From Hyphomicrobiales bacterium (lineage in GTDB: Bacteria; Pseudomonadota; Alphaproteobacteria; Rhizobiales; Rhizobiaceae), in assembly GCA_900469475.1 (NCBI GenBank), contig UBXG01000002.1, positions 470,760 to 534,759 on the forward strand: 64,000 nucleotides of DNA, written 5' to 3'. Below the pieces are notes generated by a model. It had not been told where the DNA came from and made no database searches. It saw only the letters and a program-made list of their open reading frames with translations. Below, piece after piece: positions 8,759-16,734 of the stretch (the stretch's first letter is position 1; the number at the start of each line of letters is the position of its first letter). A program made the translations under genes and the position numbers.

Positions 8759-8964
8759 TCGCCGGAAGCCGGAACTACCGGCAAATCGGCATGACGCTTG
8801 CTCTCTCGGCCAATCGCAGCTACCACGCGGTTGAGACGTCTCAAAATCCGCCGCCATGGGCATTGTCTGCGCGGATCGGCGAGGTGTCAGCGGTTTTGGT
8901 AGGGCGCAGATTCCCAAGATGAGCTCCAACGGGTTCCGGGTCATGCGCGAGCAGGAGAGTGTGA

Positions 8965-10254
8965 ATGCGTCTGGGCGGCCGATTGCAGGGGGCCATCGAA
9001 GTTCTTGCCGATATCGAAGCGCGCAAGCGACCGGTGGCCGATGCCCTGAAGGATTGGGGCCTTGCCCATCGCTTCGCCGGCTCCGGCGACAGAGCCGCGA
9101 TCGGCAACATCGTCTATGACGCCCTGCGCATGCGGCTTTCGCATGCCTGGCTGATGGAAGACGACAGTGCGTCCGCGCTTGCCCATGCTGTACTCTTCCG
9201 CCAATGGGGCCTGACGCCCGAGGCGCTGGCCGCCGAGCTCGACGGTGATAAATTTGCTCCCGAGGCGCCGAGCGCCGAAACATTGGCCGCTTTTGCGGCC
9301 CGCAAGCTCGAAGATGCGCCCCGTCACATCCAGGGCGATATTCCCGAATGGGTCGAGCCCTCCTTCAGCCAAGCCTTCGGCGATGGCTGGCTTTCGGAAG
9401 CGCAAGCTCTCGCCGAACGTCCGACGCTCGACCTCCGCGCCAATGCACTGAAGGCCGATCGTGCCAAGGTCGTGAAAGCGCTGGAACGCGCTGGCGGCCA
9501 GGCATCGAAAATCGCCCGTTTCGGCATCCGCATTCCTGCCGGCGAAGGCGCCTCGCGCCTGCCGAACGTCACGGCCGAGCTTTCGTTCCAGAAGGGCTGG
9601 TTCGAGGTCCAGGACGAGGGCTCGCAGATCGTCGCGGATCTGGTTCTGCCTGAAGAGGGCGATCAGGTGCTCGACTATTGCGCCGGCGGCGGCGGCAAGA
9701 CGCTCGCCATGTCGGCCGCGATGCACAACAAGGGCCAGGTCCACGCCTATGACAGCGACCGGCGGCGGCTCGCGCCGATCATCGAGCGCCTGAAGCGGGC
9801 CGGCACCCGCAATGTCCAAGTCCATGACGAGCGCAACGGCCTGCTGCAGCTGCGAGGCAAGTTCGACAAGGTGCTGGTCGATGCTCCCTGCACCGGCACC
9901 GGCACATGGCGCCGCCGTCCTGATACCAAATGGCGGCTGACGCAGAAGAACCTGGACGAGCGCATCAGCCAGCAACAGGAAGCCTTGGCGCAAGCTGGCG
10001 AATTCGTCCGCCCCGGCGGCGCGCTGCTTTACGTCACCTGTTCGGTGCTGCCGGAAGAGAATGAAGCACAGGTAAACCGTTTCGCCGCCCAGAATCCGGA
10101 CTTCGAAGTCGTGGAGACCCTGAGCTCATGGGGGAAGCTGTTCGGGAAGGATGCCCCAAAGCCCCGCTCCTCGGATGGCAAGACCATTACGCTGACGCCA
10201 GCCTCCACCGATACCGACGGCTTCTTCTTCAGCCGTCTGCAACGGAAGATGTGA
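8965..10254 (+). CDS. RsmB/NOP-family 16S rRNA m5C methyltransferase
   Basis: A 429-residue SAM-dependent RNA cytosine-5 methyltransferase. The N-terminal part (about 1-140) is the NusB/RNA-binding-like region of this family. The SAM site reads LDYCAGGGGKT (236-246). The two cysteines of the m5C mechanism are C309 (DAPCTGTGTWRRRPD) and C359 (YVTCSVLPEENE). It probably modifies 16S rRNA like RsmB, but exact base specificity cannot be read. A ribosome site (caggagag) precedes the ATG at 8965. The 206 bases between rlpA and this gene show nothing I can support. Confidence 0.85.
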   Translation: MRLGGRLQGAIEVLADIEARKRPVADALKDWGLAHRFAGSGDRAAIGNIVYDALRMRLSHAWLMEDDSASALAHAVLFRQWGLTPEALAAELDGDKFAPEAPSAETLAAFAARKLEDAPRHIQGDIPEWVEPSFSQAFGDGWLSEAQALAERPTLDLRANALKADRAKVVKALERAGGQASKIARFGIRIPAGEGASRLPNVTAELSFQKGWFEVQDEGSQIVADLVLPEEGDQVLDYCAGGGGKTLAMSAAMHNKGQVHAYDSDRRRLAPIIERLKRAGTRNVQVHDERNGLLQLRGKFDKVLVDAPCTGTGTWRRRPDTKWRLTQKNLDERISQQQEALAQAGEFVRPGGALLYVTCSVLPEENEAQVNRFAAQNPDFEVVETLSSWGKLFGKDAPKPRSSDGKTITLTPASTDTDGFFFSRLQRKM

Positions 10255-10406
10255 GCTGGCGGCGATCGACTAGCGATTGTGCTCGGCCGGTTGTCCTGTC
10301 GTAGCCCTGCTTGCACCGCCCTGCCGACAACCTCTCAAGCGGCCTATGCCTGCCCATTTGAGGGCAAATTCATTTCGCTTGTCGCCGTACACCCGGGGCT
10401 CCTCGC

Positions 10407-10423
10407 CTTAAAATCGTTCTAAA
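10407..10423. promoter_or_regulatory. candidate Irr iron-control element (ICE box)
   Basis: The 17-mer CTTAAAA-TCG-TTCTAAA matches the rhizobial Irr box TTTAGAA-N3-TTCTAAA at 12 of 14 specified bases, with a perfect right half. It lies about 90 bases upstream of the first imelysin gene, just before a possible -35 element TTGACA (10433-10438). Irr is the haem-responsive Fur-family regulator of rhizobia. The placement fits iron control of the downstream operon. Confidence 0.6.
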
Positions 10424-10510
10424 CTAGAGTGTTTGACACAAGTTTGTTTTTCATACATGAGACAAATTGCCAAGTTTTGACGGTGCCCCCCGCTGTCACA
10501 GGAGAGGAAC

Positions 10511-11800
10511 ATGAAACTGAAAAACAGAATTGGCGCCGCGCTCGCGGTGGCCGTTATCGCGACTGCCGCATCCAGCCTTCCCGCCCTTGCGGCAACTCCC
10601 GAACCGGCAGCCGTTCTCAAGCACTACACAGAGCTCGCGCATGCCAAGTACCAGGACTCCCTGACGACGGCGAAAGCACTCGACAAGGCGATCGACGCCC
10701 TGCTCGCCAACCCCAGCGACAAGACGCTTAAGGCGGCACGTGCGGCCTGGATCAAGGCTCGCGTTCCCTATGCGCAGACGGAAGTCTATCGCTTCGGCAA
10801 TCCGGTCGTCGACGACTGGGAAGGCAAGGTGAATTCCTGGCCGCTGGACGAAGGCCTGATCGACTATGTCGACGCCTCCTACGGCACAGAAAGCGACGAG
10901 AACTCGCTCTATGTCGCCAATGTCATCGCCAACAAGACAATCAAGATCAACGGCAAGGATGTCGACGCCTCGCATCTGACGCCGGAATTCCTGTCGGGCA
11001 CGCTGCATCAGGCCGGCGGTATCGAAGCCAATGTCGCGACCGGCTACCACGCCATCGAATTCCTTCTGTGGGGCCAGGACCTGCACGGCACGGATGCCGG
11101 CGCCGGCGAGCGTCCGGCAACCGACTACGATCTGAAGAATTGTACGCATGGCAATTGCGACCGCCGCGCCGAATATCTGAAGTCCGCCTCGACGCTGCTG
11201 GTTTCGGACCTTCAAGAGATGACGGACAAGTGGGCGCCGGACGGCGAAGCCACCAAGCATGTCGAAGCCGATCCGAAGGCCGGCCTCACCACCATCCTGA
11301 CTGGCATGGGCTCGCTTTCCTATGGCGAACTTGCCGGCGAGCGCATGAAGCTCGGCCTGCTGCTGCACGATCCGGAAGAAGAGCAGGATTGCTTCTCCGA
11401 CAATACCTATAACGAGCACAATGGCGATGCCGTTGGCATCGCGTCCGCCTATAATGGCAACTATACCCGCGCCGACGGCACCAAGATGAAGGGGCCGTCA
11501 CTGCACGATCTGGTCAAGGCCAAGGATCCGGCGCTCGACAAGGAAATGGAAGACAAGCTCGACGCGACGCTTGCGGCCATGAAGGCGCTGGTGCATCGCG
11601 GCGAGACCGTCGAGAAATACGACCAGATGATCGGCGAGGGCAACAAGGAAGGCAACGCGACGGTTCAGAAGGCGATTGACGGCCTACTCGACCAGACAAA
11701 GAGCATCCAGCGCGTCATCGCTGCTCTCGATCTCGGCACGATCAAGCTCGAAGGTTCGGACAGCCTGGACAATCCGAACTCCGTCTTCAAGAAGAAGTAA
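10511..11800 (+). CDS. imelysin family periplasmic protein (iron-regulated)
   Basis: A 429-residue exported protein with a signal peptide ending about residue 27 (SSLPALA-ATP). The hallmark GxHxxE motif is intact at 178-183 (GYHAIE), within GYHAIEFLLWGQDLHG. Imelysins are helical-bundle proteins related to the EfeO iron-binding component; some were first described as insulin-cleaving, but most are thought to bind metal. A ribosome site ggagagg precedes the ATG. It is the first gene of a four-gene operon with a di-heme oxidoreductase, a second imelysin and a DUF1513 protein, behind a candidate Irr box. The family and context suggest iron acquisition; the exact chemistry is unproven. Confidence 0.9.
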   Translation: MKLKNRIGAALAVAVIATAASSLPALAATPEPAAVLKHYTELAHAKYQDSLTTAKALDKAIDALLANPSDKTLKAARAAWIKARVPYAQTEVYRFGNPVVDDWEGKVNSWPLDEGLIDYVDASYGTESDENSLYVANVIANKTIKINGKDVDASHLTPEFLSGTLHQAGGIEANVATGYHAIEFLLWGQDLHGTDAGAGERPATDYDLKNCTHGNCDRRAEYLKSASTLLVSDLQEMTDKWAPDGEATKHVEADPKAGLTTILTGMGSLSYGELAGERMKLGLLLHDPEEEQDCFSDNTYNEHNGDAVGIASAYNGNYTRADGTKMKGPSLHDLVKAKDPALDKEMEDKLDATLAAMKALVHRGETVEKYDQMIGEGNKEGNATVQKAIDGLLDQTKSIQRVIAALDLGTIKLEGSDSLDNPNSVFKKK

Positions 11801-11845
11801 TAAGGGAGGGTGGCAGCGCGATTAGGCGCCGCCACCCCGACACCC

Positions 11846-13405
11846 ATGACAGCTCTACCGGCCAATCGCGCCCTTTTGCCCGCCCTCGCTGCGGTTTTTT
11901 TGGTTTTTTCCATCACGCTGGCCGTTGCCGACATCCTCGATTTTCCGAGCAATCGCAGCGATCTCTCTACCGAAGAGCTGAAGCGCGTGCGCGATGTGAC
12001 CCGCGCAACCAGCAATTTTCTCAAGGCCGAACCCTATGAAACGATGCAGGGCGGCGGCCTGACTGCGATCGATAAGGTCACGCGCGATATTTTCTCCCAG
12101 CCTTCAGCCAGACTAGACCAGGAACAGGGCCAGGATTTTCATCTCGGCAACGCGCTCTTCCGCAAGCTCTGGGTCTCCGCCCCCTCCTCCACCCAGGCCT
12201 CCGATGGGCTGGGGCCGCTGTTCAATGCCCGCTCCTGCCAGAGCTGCCATATCCGCGACGGGCGCGGCCATCCGCCGGAGGAAGCGGGCGCGGCCGCGAC
12301 CTCGATGGTCTTGCGCCTGGCACGGCCCGCCGTGACCCCGGAGGAGGAACAGGCCGTCAAGAATTTTCATGCGCTCAATTTCCCGGATTCGACCTATGGG
12401 GCACAGCTGCAGGATCTTGCCGTCCCCGGCCTCGCCGCCGAAGGCAAGGTGACCGTCAGCTATAGCGAGGAGACGGTGACGCTTGCCGGCAGCGAAACCG
12501 TGACCTTGCGCAAGCCGCATTACGGCGTCAGCGATCTCGCCTACGGGCCGATGGATGTAAGCACTACGCTTTCAGCGCGCATTGCGCCGCCGATGATTGG
12601 CCTCGGCCTGATCGAGGCCATTCCGGATGCCGATATTCTCGCCAATGCCGATCCGGACGATAAGAAGGGCACCGGCATTCGCGGCCGCCCCGCCATCGTC
12701 CGCGATCATCGCACGGGTGAGATCGCGCTCGGGCGCTTCGGCTGGAAAGCCCAGAATGCAACCGTGCGCGACCAGGTGGCCGACGCCTTTTCCACCGATA
12801 TCGGTATTTCGACGCCGGACCGGCCAAACCCCTATGGCGACTGCACCACCAAGGAACCGCGCTGCCTGACCATGCCCAACGGCGTGCAGAAGCGGCTGGG
12901 CGACACAGAGGCACCGGACCCGGTGCTTCCGCTCGTCACCTTCTATTCCGAAAATCTTGCCGTGCCCGCCCGGCGCTCGACGAGCCAACCCGCCGTGCTG
13001 CACGGCAAGGACATGTTCTATCGCTCTGGCTGTACCGCCTGCCACACACCGAAATTCGTGACGCGCGATGACTTGAAGGGCAGCGACGGTAAGGTTTCGC
13101 CGCAGGCCTTCCAGCTGATCTGGCCCTACTCCGATTTCCTGCTGCACGACATGGGCGAAGGCTTGTCGGATGGACAGCAGGTGGGCGTGGCATCCGGCCG
13201 CGATTGGCGCACGCCGCCGCTCTGGGGTATAGGCCTCACGCAGACGGTGAGCGGTCGGCAGGCATATCTGCATGACGGCCGCGCCCGCACATTGACCGAA
13301 GCCATCCTCTGGCATGGAGGAGAGGCGGAAGAAGCCCGCAATGCATTCGCCGGTCTTTCGAAGGACGATCGGCAAGCCCTCATCAACTTTCTGGAGTCCC
13401 TCTGA
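11846..13405 (+). CDS. di-heme oxidoreductase family protein (DHOR, c-type cytochrome)
   Basis: A secreted protein of about 520 residues with two CxxCH haem-attachment motifs: RSCQSCHIRDGRGHPP near residue 131 and SGCTACHTPKF near residue 395. It belongs to the di-heme oxidoreductase (formerly thiol oxidoreductase) family, distantly related to di-haem peroxidases. A hydrophobic N-terminal segment (ALLPALAAVFLVFSITLAVA) serves as signal or anchor. The start is uncertain: an ATG at 11846 has no clear ribosome site, and a GTG at 11810 lies directly against agggagg, too close for normal spacing. Its stop overlaps the next start (TGATG). Within this operon it may change the redox state of iron for the imelysins; this is inference. 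Confidence 0.85.
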   Translation: MTALPANRALLPALAAVFLVFSITLAVADILDFPSNRSDLSTEELKRVRDVTRATSNFLKAEPYETMQGGGLTAIDKVTRDIFSQPSARLDQEQGQDFHLGNALFRKLWVSAPSSTQASDGLGPLFNARSCQSCHIRDGRGHPPEEAGAAATSMVLRLARPAVTPEEEQAVKNFHALNFPDSTYGAQLQDLAVPGLAAEGKVTVSYSEETVTLAGSETVTLRKPHYGVSDLAYGPMDVSTTLSARIAPPMIGLGLIEAIPDADILANADPDDKKGTGIRGRPAIVRDHRTGEIALGRFGWKAQNATVRDQVADAFSTDIGISTPDRPNPYGDCTTKEPRCLTMPNGVQKRLGDTEAPDPVLPLVTFYSENLAVPARRSTSQPAVLHGKDMFYRSGCTACHTPKFVTRDDLKGSDGKVSPQAFQLIWPYSDFLLHDMGEGLSDGQQVGVASGRDWRTPPLWGIGLTQTVSGRQAYLHDGRARTLTEAILWHGGEAEEARNAFAGLSKDDRQALINFLESL

Positions 13406-14616
13406 TGCGCCACTGGAAACGTCCGGAGCATTTCCGTTCTAAACGGAGTCACGCAAATGCTCCGTCCTATTGTTTTCACGCAATTCCGGACGCAAAACCG
13501 CTGCGCACGTTTGCTGGAATTGCTCTGGCCGCCAGCCTGCTGCTTACCGTTGCCGCCCTGCCTGCCCATGCAGAGGATGCGACAACCAATGGCGCCGGCC
13601 TGAACGAGGCGGCGGTGCCGGCCGTACTGCAGAAGGCGGTGGATGACGTGATCCGCCCCGGCTACCGCGCCATGCACGACTCCGCCTCGAAACTGACTGT
13701 CGCGATGAAGGCGCTGTGCGCCGATCCCACGGACGCCACCCTTTCCGGCGCCAAATCGGCTTTCGGTGACACCGTGAAGAGCTGGTCGCGCGTCGAGATC
13801 GTCGATACCGGCCCGATCATCGAAAAGAACCGCTTCGAGCACATCCTCTTCTATCCCGACCGCAAGGGTGTCGGCCTCAAGCAGGTGCAGGCGCTGATCG
13901 CCAAGGCGGACGAGCAGGACACGACCGTCGAGGCCGTCGCCGGCAAGAGCGTGGCGCTGATGGGCATGACGGCACTGGAATATGTACTCTTCGGCAACGG
14001 CTCCGATGTCCTCGGGAAGGATAAACAGAGCTTCCGTTGCCGTTATGGCGCGGCTGTCGCCGGCAATATCGAAAACGCCGCCAAGGAAATCGCCGACGAA
14101 TGGGATGCGCCGGACGGCGTGCAGAAATCCTGGAAATTCCCCGGCAAGACCAGCGACGATTTCATGGACAACAAGGAGGCCGTCACCGCATTGCTTGGCA
14201 TCCTCGTGCATGGCGCGGCCAATGTTCGCGACCAGCGGCTGGAAACCTTCTACAAAGGCGATCCGGCAACGGCGCGGCCGAAGATGGCGATCTACTGGCG
14301 CTCGGCCAATACGTGGACCTCGTTCACGGGCAATATCGAGGGTCTGAAGACGCTCTGGGAAAAAGCCGACATGGCAAGCCTGCTACCGGTGGACAAGCGC
14401 GCGATTGCCACCAAGATCGACGGCCTGCTGAACGAGCTTGCGACGACGGCACCGACGATCAATCCGGATATCGAGGCAGTAATCGGCAATGATGCGGAGC
14501 GCGCCAAGATCGACAAGCTGCTCGCCGTCAGCCGCGAACTCGCCACCAGCTTCAGCGATGAGTATGGCGGTGCCATCGGTCTTTCGGCCGGCTTCTCCTT
14601 CGCCGACGGAGACTAG
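13405..14616 (+). CDS. second imelysin family protein, lacking the motif His
   Basis: A 403-residue exported imelysin-like protein. The position of the GxHxxE motif reads G187-M-T-A-L-E192 (MGMTALEYVLFG), so the His is replaced by Thr while Gly and Glu are kept. The start ATG overlaps the stop of the upstream cytochrome gene. Residues 7-41 are encoded by a copy of a rhizobial intergenic repeat (13424-13526), giving an unusually long basic n-region before the hydrophobic core (AASLLLTVAALPAHA, cleavage near residue 56). No ATG, GTG or TTG in frame lies between the repeat and the hydrophobic core, so the repeat appears to be translated. It may act as a partner or non-metal-binding paralogue of the first imelysin. 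Confidence 0.85.
   Translation: MRHWKRPEHFRSKRSHANAPSYCFHAIPDAKPLRTFAGIALAASLLLTVAALPAHAEDATTNGAGLNEAAVPAVLQKAVDDVIRPGYRAMHDSASKLTVAMKALCADPTDATLSGAKSAFGDTVKSWSRVEIVDTGPIIEKNRFEHILFYPDRKGVGLKQVQALIAKADEQDTTVEAVAGKSVALMGMTALEYVLFGNGSDVLGKDKQSFRCRYGAAVAGNIENAAKEIADEWDAPDGVQKSWKFPGKTSDDFMDNKEAVTALLGILVHGAANVRDQRLETFYKGDPATARPKMAIYWRSANTWTSFTGNIEGLKTLWEKADMASLLPVDKRAIATKIDGLLNELATTAPTINPDIEAVIGNDAERAKIDKLLAVSRELATSFSDEYGGAIGLSAGFSFADGD
13424..13526 (-). repeat. rhizobial mosaic repeat inside the signal-peptide coding region
   Basis: About 100 bases from gagcatttccgttctaaacgg to ggaattgctc. Read in reverse complement, its end gives gagcaattccagcaaacgtg then cgcagcggttttgcgtccgg, the same core as the repeats at 18887 and 43828. 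A second internal dyad (GGAGCATTT... and AAATGCTCC) forms the other half. Unlike its relatives, it lies in frame inside a gene. Confidence 0.75.
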
Positions 14617-14619
14617 AAC

Positions 14620-15708
14620 ATGATGCGCAGCGGCCTCATCGATCGGAGAGCTTTCGTCAAGGCAGCGGGACTGACTTTCCTTGCGGCGCTCAAGCCCGGT
14701 GCCTTGATGGCGCTGGAGCGGGCCGATGCGGTCTATGCCTCCGGCATCCGCGCCGCCGACGGCTCCTTTGCAGTGGCGACGGTGACCGAACAGGGGCGCA
14801 TCATCGATCAGGTCGCCCTGCCCGCACGCGCCCACGGCATGGCCTTTTCGAAGGCGACCGGCAAGACCGTCGCCTTCGCGCGCCGGCCCGGCACCTATGC
14901 AATGATCTTCGATCCCTGGAACAGGGCCGCGCCGATCGTCATTTCCGCTAGAGAAGGCCGACATTTCTACGGGCACGGCACGTTTTCGCCAGACGGCAGG
15001 CTGCTCTATGCCAGCGAGAACGACTTTGACAACAATCGCGGCATCATCGGGCTCTATGATGCTGGCAACAGGTTTGCCCGCGTCGGCGAATACGAGACCT
15101 ATGGCGTCGGCCCGCACGATATGACGGTTTCGGATGACGGCCGGTTCCTGATCGTCGCCAATGGAGGCATCGAGACCCATCCGGATTTCGGCCGTACCAA
15201 GCTCAACCTCGACCATATGGAACCGTCGCTGACGCTGATCGACGCCGCCAGCGGCCAGCTGATCGAGAAGCACACACTGCCGTCGCAATATGCTCAGGTG
15301 TCGACACGCCATGTCGATATCGATGCCAGCGGCCGCGTCTGGTTCGCCTGCCAGTACGAAGGTCATCGCAGCGACCTGCCGCCGCTTGTCGGCCATTTCG
15401 CCAGGGGCGAGGACCTGAGTTTCGTCACCCTGCCCGACGACACGACACGGGCGCTTGGCAATTATGTCGGCGCCATCGCAGTCAACCGTGCCGAGAATCT
15501 CGTTGGTGTCACATCGCCGGTCGAAGGGACTTCGGTGACGCTGGATGCGAAGACCGGCAAGGTGCTGAAGGTGGAAAGCATCGCCGATGCGGCGGGCATC
15601 GCACCGGCCCGACATGGCTTTGCCGTCTCGTCCTATGACGGCAACTTTCTGGGCGAACGCAACGATGTCGCCTGGGATCAGCACATCGTCCGCATCGCCC
15701 GCGGCTGA
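14620..15708 (+). CDS. DUF1513 domain-containing protein, Tat-exported
   Basis: A 362-residue protein of the DUF1513 family, predicted to form a beta-propeller-like fold. The N-terminus carries a twin-arginine signal (DRRAFVKAAGLTFLAAL, RR at residues 9-10), so it is exported folded. Recurrent blocks such as HGTFSPDGRLLYASEND and GPHDMTVSDDGRFLIVANGG fit propeller blades. It starts 3 bases after the second imelysin stop and closes the operon. DUF1513 genes commonly accompany imelysin and di-haem genes, as far as I recall, but its job in the pathway is not established. Confidence 0.85.
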   Translation: MMRSGLIDRRAFVKAAGLTFLAALKPGALMALERADAVYASGIRAADGSFAVATVTEQGRIIDQVALPARAHGMAFSKATGKTVAFARRPGTYAMIFDPWNRAAPIVISAREGRHFYGHGTFSPDGRLLYASENDFDNNRGIIGLYDAGNRFARVGEYETYGVGPHDMTVSDDGRFLIVANGGIETHPDFGRTKLNLDHMEPSLTLIDAASGQLIEKHTLPSQYAQVSTRHVDIDASGRVWFACQYEGHRSDLPPLVGHFARGEDLSFVTLPDDTTRALGNYVGAIAVNRAENLVGVTSPVEGTSVTLDAKTGKVLKVESIADAAGIAPARHGFAVSSYDGNFLGERNDVAWDQHIVRIARG

Positions 15709-15729
15709 TCCGGACTTTGGCTGGACTGC

Positions 15730-16407
15730 CTAAATAAGCTTGGTGGCTTCGATGAAGCGCCGCAACGCCGTCGCTGCATTGAGCATATGTGCCCGCATGC
15801 GCCGCGACGCCATTTCCCCATCCCCTTCGGCTATCGCCTGCATAATGGCTTCATGCTCCGCCCGCGATCGCTCGAGCCGCTGCTCCTGCTGCAATTGAGC
15901 CCGGCGGAAGGCCGCCAGGCGATTGCGGATCATGATCGCCTGCTCGGCAAGAAAGCTGTTGTGGGTGGCGTGATAGATCGCTTCATGGAAGGCGCGATTG
16001 AACACATCGTAAGCATCGAAATCGCCTGTTTTCACAAGCGTTTCAGATGAATCGTGCAGTTCGATCAGGTGGCTGCGCTCGAGCGGCGTCATGCGATAAG
16101 TGGCGAGCCTTACACACATCGATTCGATTTCGGCAACCGTCTCGAACATATCCATGATGCGTTCAGGCGTCATGCGGGCAACGACCACCCCGCGCCGCGC
16201 TCGCACTTCGACCAGACCGCTTACCGACAGCTGCCTCAGTGCCTCGCGAACCGGCGTGCGCGAGGCACCGAAACGATCGGCCAGTTGCTGTTCGTCCAGT
16301 GCTGCGCCCGCCTCAAGCTTGCCGGTCGCGATCTCATCTTCCAGCGCGTTGCGAATGCGGTCGGACAACAACTCGCGATCGTCGGCCGCACCATCTAGTC
16401 CATCCAT
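15730..16407 (-). CDS. GntR-family transcriptional regulator (FadR/FCD type)
   Basis: A 225-residue regulator with an N-terminal winged helix (ELLSDRIRNALEDEIATG, then DRFGASRTPVREALRQLSVSGLVEVRARRG) and an all-helical FCD ligand domain with the metal-type histidines (EFNRAFHEAIYHATHN-like: DVFNRAFHEAIYHATHN). I chose the ATG at 16407 because ggagaa lies 9 bases upstream; in-frame ATGs at 16431 and 16455 lack one and would place operator-like repeats inside the gene. It is divergent from a Tat-exported hydrolase. The effector is probably a small organic acid, by family habit only. Confidence 0.85.
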   Translation of the reverse strand: MDGLDGAADDRELLSDRIRNALEDEIATGKLEAGAALDEQQLADRFGASRTPVREALRQLSVSGLVEVRARRGVVVARMTPERIMDMFETVAEIESMCVRLATYRMTPLERSHLIELHDSSETLVKTGDFDAYDVFNRAFHEAIYHATHNSFLAEQAIMIRNRLAAFRRAQLQQEQRLERSRAEHEAIMQAIAEGDGEMASRRMRAHMLNAATALRRFIEATKLI

Positions 16408-16437
16408 CGTTCCCAATTCTCCGACATCCATTGCGAC

Positions 16438-16571
16438 TTGTATGCAAAATATCACTTCAATCCGATCCTTGCATACAATTTATCTATCACGCAACCGTTA
16501 CACATACAATTATTGACTGAAGTCAATATAAAGAATACAAAGATAGGCATTGAGCTTGCTTTTGCATACAC
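16438..16571. promoter_or_regulatory. repeated operator-like decamers upstream of the GntR gene
   Basis: TTGTATGCAA at 16438-16447 and its reverse complement TTGCATACAA at 16469-16478 have centres 31 bases apart (about three helical turns). A third copy with one mismatch (TTGCATACAC) lies at 16562-16571. A separate perfect dyad ATTGACT-GA-AGTCAAT occupies 16512-16527. The region separates the regulator from the divergent hydrolase, so autoregulation plus control of the hydrolase is plausible. No gene is seen in 16456-16734. Confidence 0.5.
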
Positions 16572-16734
16572 AAGGCAAGCTTGACGCTGAATCGGGATGC
16601 AAAGGGGTTTTTGATCCGTAGGATCCGGGCAGATGCCGTCCCCGAGACATACAAAATTTCAGAAGCTTTACCGTTCCGGCATCCGGCACGACTGCTTTCT
16701 GGTGCTAATTTATCTCTAAACGATAGGTATCACG

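Noticed and set aside
10433..10452. RirA iron-responsive operator next to the Irr box
   Set aside because: The TGA and TCA triplets here are 14 rather than 9 bases apart, so the site does not fit TGA-N9-TCA.
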